Assembly (NCBI GenBank): GCA_016874535.1
Contig: VGUA01000001.1
Span: 1 to 41,187 of the forward strand
Origin: Gammaproteobacteria bacterium
GTDB lineage: Bacteria > Pseudomonadota > Gammaproteobacteria > Ga0077536
Direction: 5' to 3'
DNA length: 41,187 bases
Shown: piece by piece, positions 38,769 through 41,187 of the stretch
Layout of the letters: the number at the start of each line of letters is the position of its first letter
Position numbering within the stretch: the stretch's first letter is position 1
Position numbers and translations under genes: made by a program
Notes under the pieces: generated by a model
Told to the model about the DNA's origin: nothing
Seen by the model: the letters and a program-made list of their open reading frames with translations, nothing else
Database searches by the model: none

Positions 38769-39989
38769 ATGGCAGTGAATGTGAAGATCATCAAGAGTGA
38801 TGAAGACTATGAAGCAGCGATGGCGCGCCTGTCTGCTCTCATGTCGCTCGATCCCAAGACCAACTCCAAGGAAGAAAACGAGCTCGAGTTGCTGGCCTTG
38901 GTCATTCAGGACTTTGAACGCCAAACTGTTCCCCCGGTCAAGGTAGACCCGATTGAGTCGATTCTTTTCCGGATGGACCAGATGCAGCTATCCCGAAAAG
39001 ACCTTATCCCTTACATCGGCTCGATCTCCAAGATCTCTGAGGTTCTGTCGCGCAAGCGCCCGCTGTCGCTGCCCATGATCCGCCGACTCAACCAGGGCTT
39101 GGGCATCCCTGCCGATATCCTGATCGAAGAGGTGGAAACGGACAGCACGGTGGTGGATAAAGAGCCGGAGATGGATTTCACTCGTTTCCCGCTCAGGGAA
39201 ATGCTGGAGCGAGGCTGCTTCGGAGATTTTGAAGGGAATGCACAGCGCCTCAAAGAATACGCCGAAGATCTGATCCGAAAATTCATGAGTGACTTGTTGC
39301 CCGAGCAAGTCAACCAGGCTTTTCTGCGCGCACCGATGCACCAGCGCGGGGATCGCCAAGCCGATGAGACGGCTCTCTTGGCTTGGCGTATGTGCGTTTT
39401 ACGGCAAGCGCGAGCCGTTAACGTGGTCAGAGAGTACAAGCATGGAACTATCACTCCGGCCTGGTTGCGTGACCTCGCCAAGCTGTCCATATTCGATGAG
39501 GGACCAAAACTTGCACGCGAGTACCTTGCGCGCCACGGCATCACCCTCGTCATCGAAAAGCACTTTAAACGCACCTTCCTGGATGGCGCTGCCATGCTCG
39601 ATAACGACCGACCGGTCGTCGCACTGACATTGCGACACGATCGACTCGACAACTTCTGGTTTGCCTTGTTCCACGAATTGGCGCACGTTGCCCGGCATCT
39701 GACAGCCGAGACCCCCGTATTCATCGATGATCTGGATCGCAGCAACCCTCAAAAGGTCGAAGCGGAAGCCGATGCCATGGCCAAGGAAGCATTGATCCCC
39801 GAAAAGAGCTGGCGCACCGCCAAAGTGCGGACAACAATTCTATCCGAAGACGCTATCGCTCTCGCCGATGAGATCGGCGTGCATCCAGCCATCGTGGCAG
39901 GACGCCTACGTCACGAAGAGAAGAACTTCCGTTTGCTCTCGCGCCTCATCGGCAAGACAGCCCGGGTGAGCCAGATACTGGATCAATGA
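38769..39989 (+). CDS. HigA-like antitoxin fused to an ImmA/IrrE metallopeptidase domain
   Basis: A 406-residue protein, far longer than the usual 100-140-residue HigA. Residues 1-55 match the HigA N-terminus ('IIKSDEDYEAAMARLSALM'), and 60-120 form a helix-turn-helix ('LSRKDLIPYIGSISKISEVLSRKRPLSLPMIRRLNQGLGIPADILIEE'). From about 230 the ImmA/IrrE domain follows, with zinc motif HELAH at 302-306 and acidic residues near 331-333 that could be the third ligand. I chose ATG 38769; GTG 38739 would add ten residues. The HTH likely binds the promoter palindrome and the peptidase may act on a repressor or the protein itself. Both parts in one chain is seen; the control logic is inference. Confidence 0.87.
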   Translation: MAVNVKIIKSDEDYEAAMARLSALMSLDPKTNSKEENELELLALVIQDFERQTVPPVKVDPIESILFRMDQMQLSRKDLIPYIGSISKISEVLSRKRPLSLPMIRRLNQGLGIPADILIEEVETDSTVVDKEPEMDFTRFPLREMLERGCFGDFEGNAQRLKEYAEDLIRKFMSDLLPEQVNQAFLRAPMHQRGDRQADETALLAWRMCVLRQARAVNVVREYKHGTITPAWLRDLAKLSIFDEGPKLAREYLARHGITLVIEKHFKRTFLDGAAMLDNDRPVVALTLRHDRLDNFWFALFHELAHVARHLTAETPVFIDDLDRSNPQKVEAEADAMAKEALIPEKSWRTAKVRTTILSEDAIALADEIGVHPAIVAGRLRHEEKNFRLLSRLIGKTARVSQILDQ

Positions 39990-40202
39990 ACGATAACTCC
40001 AAAGAGGAAATACGCTCTCTGCACTTTCCCTTTTCTGGGAACATCGTGGAGTACGTTTGCAAGCAAGGCCACCCAATCGGGACATCGCGGTATGCTCGTC
40101 CGGATGCGCGATGTTGAAGAGATTTTCTTGCATGGGTGCTTACATGGCTCGACGAAGGCGAAGTGCCTCGTCTGGAATTTTCATGTAGGTATTTAATTTG
40201 AT

Positions 40203-40278
<76 letters not shown>

Positions 40279-40326
40279 GCGGGATCCTGCAGTCATTCGG
40301 GGGTGGCCCCCCCGCGGGGAGGGCGT

Positions 40327-40355
40327 ATTAAATCGGCTGCGCCCGGCATCGTCAA
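40327..40355 (-). promoter_or_regulatory. Sigma-70 promoter of tRNA-Phe
   Basis: On the minus strand TTGACG (40355-40350) and TTTAAT (40332-40327) are 17 bases apart. The start of transcription is near 40320, followed by a GC-rich discriminator, which is typical of stringently controlled stable-RNA promoters. Confidence 0.7.
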
Positions 40356-40471
40356 CCTTGATGGTCCGCCTCGGGACACACCCTCGCGACCCTCTCCATT
40401 TCGCGCTGAAGCCCCCGTCGATTCGGCAACCCCGGTGGCTTGCAGCCGGCCAGCTGCTATCCTCTACCTGC

Positions 40472-41083
40472 ATGCTCACTCTCGATGAAATCCGCCTCGC
40501 CTCCAGTCGGGTCCAGCTGGATCACCGGGTCTTCGAGCCCCATCCACGTCAGGCAGCCGTTGCGATGATCCTCGCCGAGGGGCGCTCGCAACTCGAGGTC
40601 TGTTTCATCCGCCGCGCCGAGCGCCAAGGTGACCCTTGGTCCGGGCAGGTAGCTTTCCCGGGAGGTCGGGCCAGCCAGAGTGATGCCGACGCCTGTGCCG
40701 TGGCGGAGCGCGAGACCTTGGAGGAAATCGGCTTGCCGCTCAGGCCGCAGCATCGCGTCGGCCCCTTGCCCATGCGTCTGGTGGAAAACAACGCCAGTCG
40801 CGCTGCCCTCACCTTATGGCCCCACCTTTACCGTGTGAGTGCGGCAGAGCGAGCGCTCGCCGGTCCGCGCATCCCGCAGGAAGTGGCAGACGTCTTCTGG
40901 GTGCCCCTCGGTCATCTGTTCGATGAGGCTCGGGTGATCGAATACGAATATCCCGGCATCACGGCTTCCGTGTCTCCGGGAATCCAGTTCGGTGAGCATG
41001 TGATCTGGGGTTTGACCCTGCGCGTGCTGGCGAGCTTTGCGGAAGTGATGCAGCGTCGCCTGCCCGCGCTGGATGGGCGCTGA
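40472..41083 (+). CDS. Nudix hydrolase, CoA pyrophosphatase type (NudL-like)
   Basis: A 203-residue Nudix enzyme from ATG 40472, where homology starts. The box begins 'GGRASQSDADACAVAERETLEEIGL' (64-88); the spacing from the second Gly to the REx2EE core is one residue longer than the standard Nudix box, as in NudL. The preceding 'FIRRAERQGDPWSGQVAFPGG' is the second family mark. The family splits CoA and its derivatives into phosphopantetheine and 3',5'-ADP and helps control CoA pools. Its neighbour upstream is tRNA-Phe on the other strand, so it has its own promoter somewhere in 40356-40471, not identified. It is a common housekeeping gene rather than part of the catabolic set. Confidence 0.9.
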   Translation: MLTLDEIRLASSRVQLDHRVFEPHPRQAAVAMILAEGRSQLEVCFIRRAERQGDPWSGQVAFPGGRASQSDADACAVAERETLEEIGLPLRPQHRVGPLPMRLVENNASRAALTLWPHLYRVSAAERALAGPRIPQEVADVFWVPLGHLFDEARVIEYEYPGITASVSPGIQFGEHVIWGLTLRVLASFAEVMQRRLPALDGR

Positions 41084-41111
41084 GGGCAGCCCGACTCGCC
41101 AAGGCAAAACC

Positions 41112-41186
41112 TCAGGTCTTCGGCGTGAACTGCTCGGGCGCCGCGGACCCTTCGCCGAAGAAATATTTCTCCATTTCACCTTCCAG
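41112..41186 (-). CDS. Unrecognised protein, C-terminal end only
   Basis: An open frame enters from the right edge and ends at TGA (41112-41114), giving 24 residues ('EGEMEKYFFGEG' followed by a Pro/Thr-containing tail). The sequence reads as a natural protein end and converges on the Nudix gene with a 28-base gap. Nothing identifies the family. Confidence 0.45.
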   Translation of the reverse strand: MEGEMEKYFFGEGSAAPEQFTPKT

Positions 41187-41187
41187 G

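Overview
The window reads as a piece of a high-GC proteobacterial chromosome. I infer a gammaproteobacterial environmental degrader of the Steroidobacterales/Nevskiales kind, but no gene here fixes the taxon. The evidence is indirect: dense genes with ATG/GTG/TTG starts behind good Shine-Dalgarno sites, a MurJ-like flippase, ParD-like, VapBC and HigBA toxin-antitoxin pairs, DUF445, tRNA-Phe(GAA) with an encoded CCA end, and very many flavin- and CoA-dependent catabolic enzymes.

Layout. (1) 1-3.3 kb: the end of a surface-polysaccharide locus (truncated MurJ-like flippase, SAM methyltransferase, AsnB-type amidotransferase). The first two genes look less GC-rich than the rest. (2) 3.5-7.4 kb: an operon for a three-subunit molybdenum hydroxylase of the xanthine dehydrogenase family plus a MoaD/ThiS-like sulfur carrier. 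(3) 7.5-14.1 kb: acyl-CoA desaturase, nitroreductase, class III CoA-transferase, a receiver-like/Ser-Thr kinase fusion, HSL-type esterase, VOC protein and a second nitroreductase. (4) 14.1-16.0 kb: a ParD-like/RelE-ParE toxin-antitoxin pair, a broken SDR gene, an RRM RNA-binding protein and a terminator. (5) 16.0-25.8 kb: MDR reductase, dienelactone hydrolase, TLP1-like thiolase, two luciferase-like (LLM) oxidoreductases, a VOC protein with an extradiol-dioxygenase-like H-H-E triad, a frameshifted phenol-hydroxylase-type FAD monooxygenase and the first Baeyer-Villiger monooxygenase (BVMO). (6) 25.9-29.5 kb: FkbM and class I methyltransferases and a second BVMO. (7) 29.6-36.7 kb: a small secreted protein, an atypical crotonase, a two-gene acyl-CoA dehydrogenase, a DUF445 protein, a third BVMO and a HIBYL-CoA-hydrolase-like crotonase. 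(8) 36.7-40.0 kb: a GT-A glycosyltransferase, VapBC, and HigB with a HigA-ImmA/IrrE fusion. (9) 40.2-41.2 kb: tRNA-Phe with a strong promoter, a Nudix CoA pyrophosphatase and the tail of an unrecognised gene.

How it may work together. Regions 2, 3 and 5-7 hold the kinds of enzyme needed to hydroxylate a ring, insert oxygen next to a ketone, open lactones and rings, load acids onto CoA and run beta-oxidation. I infer a catabolic super-cluster for a cyclic or polycyclic compound (aromatic, alicyclic or terpenoid/steroid-like). The substrate cannot be read from the sequence.

Three catabolic genes carry reading-frame lesions: the Mo-hydroxylase large subunit, the SDR gene, and the FAD monooxygenase. 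Two of these are +1 events in seven-base C/G runs, so assembly error must be weighed against decay or phase variation. The SDR gene also lacks its catalytic segment and is probably dead in any case. No gap longer than 300 bases lacks a gene. The longest gene-free stretches are 15436-15688 (upstream of the RRM gene), 37440-37703 (upstream of vapBC) and 39990-40202; apart from the vapBC promoter candidate I see no gene or RNA in them. I saw no CRISPR array, insertion sequence or rRNA.
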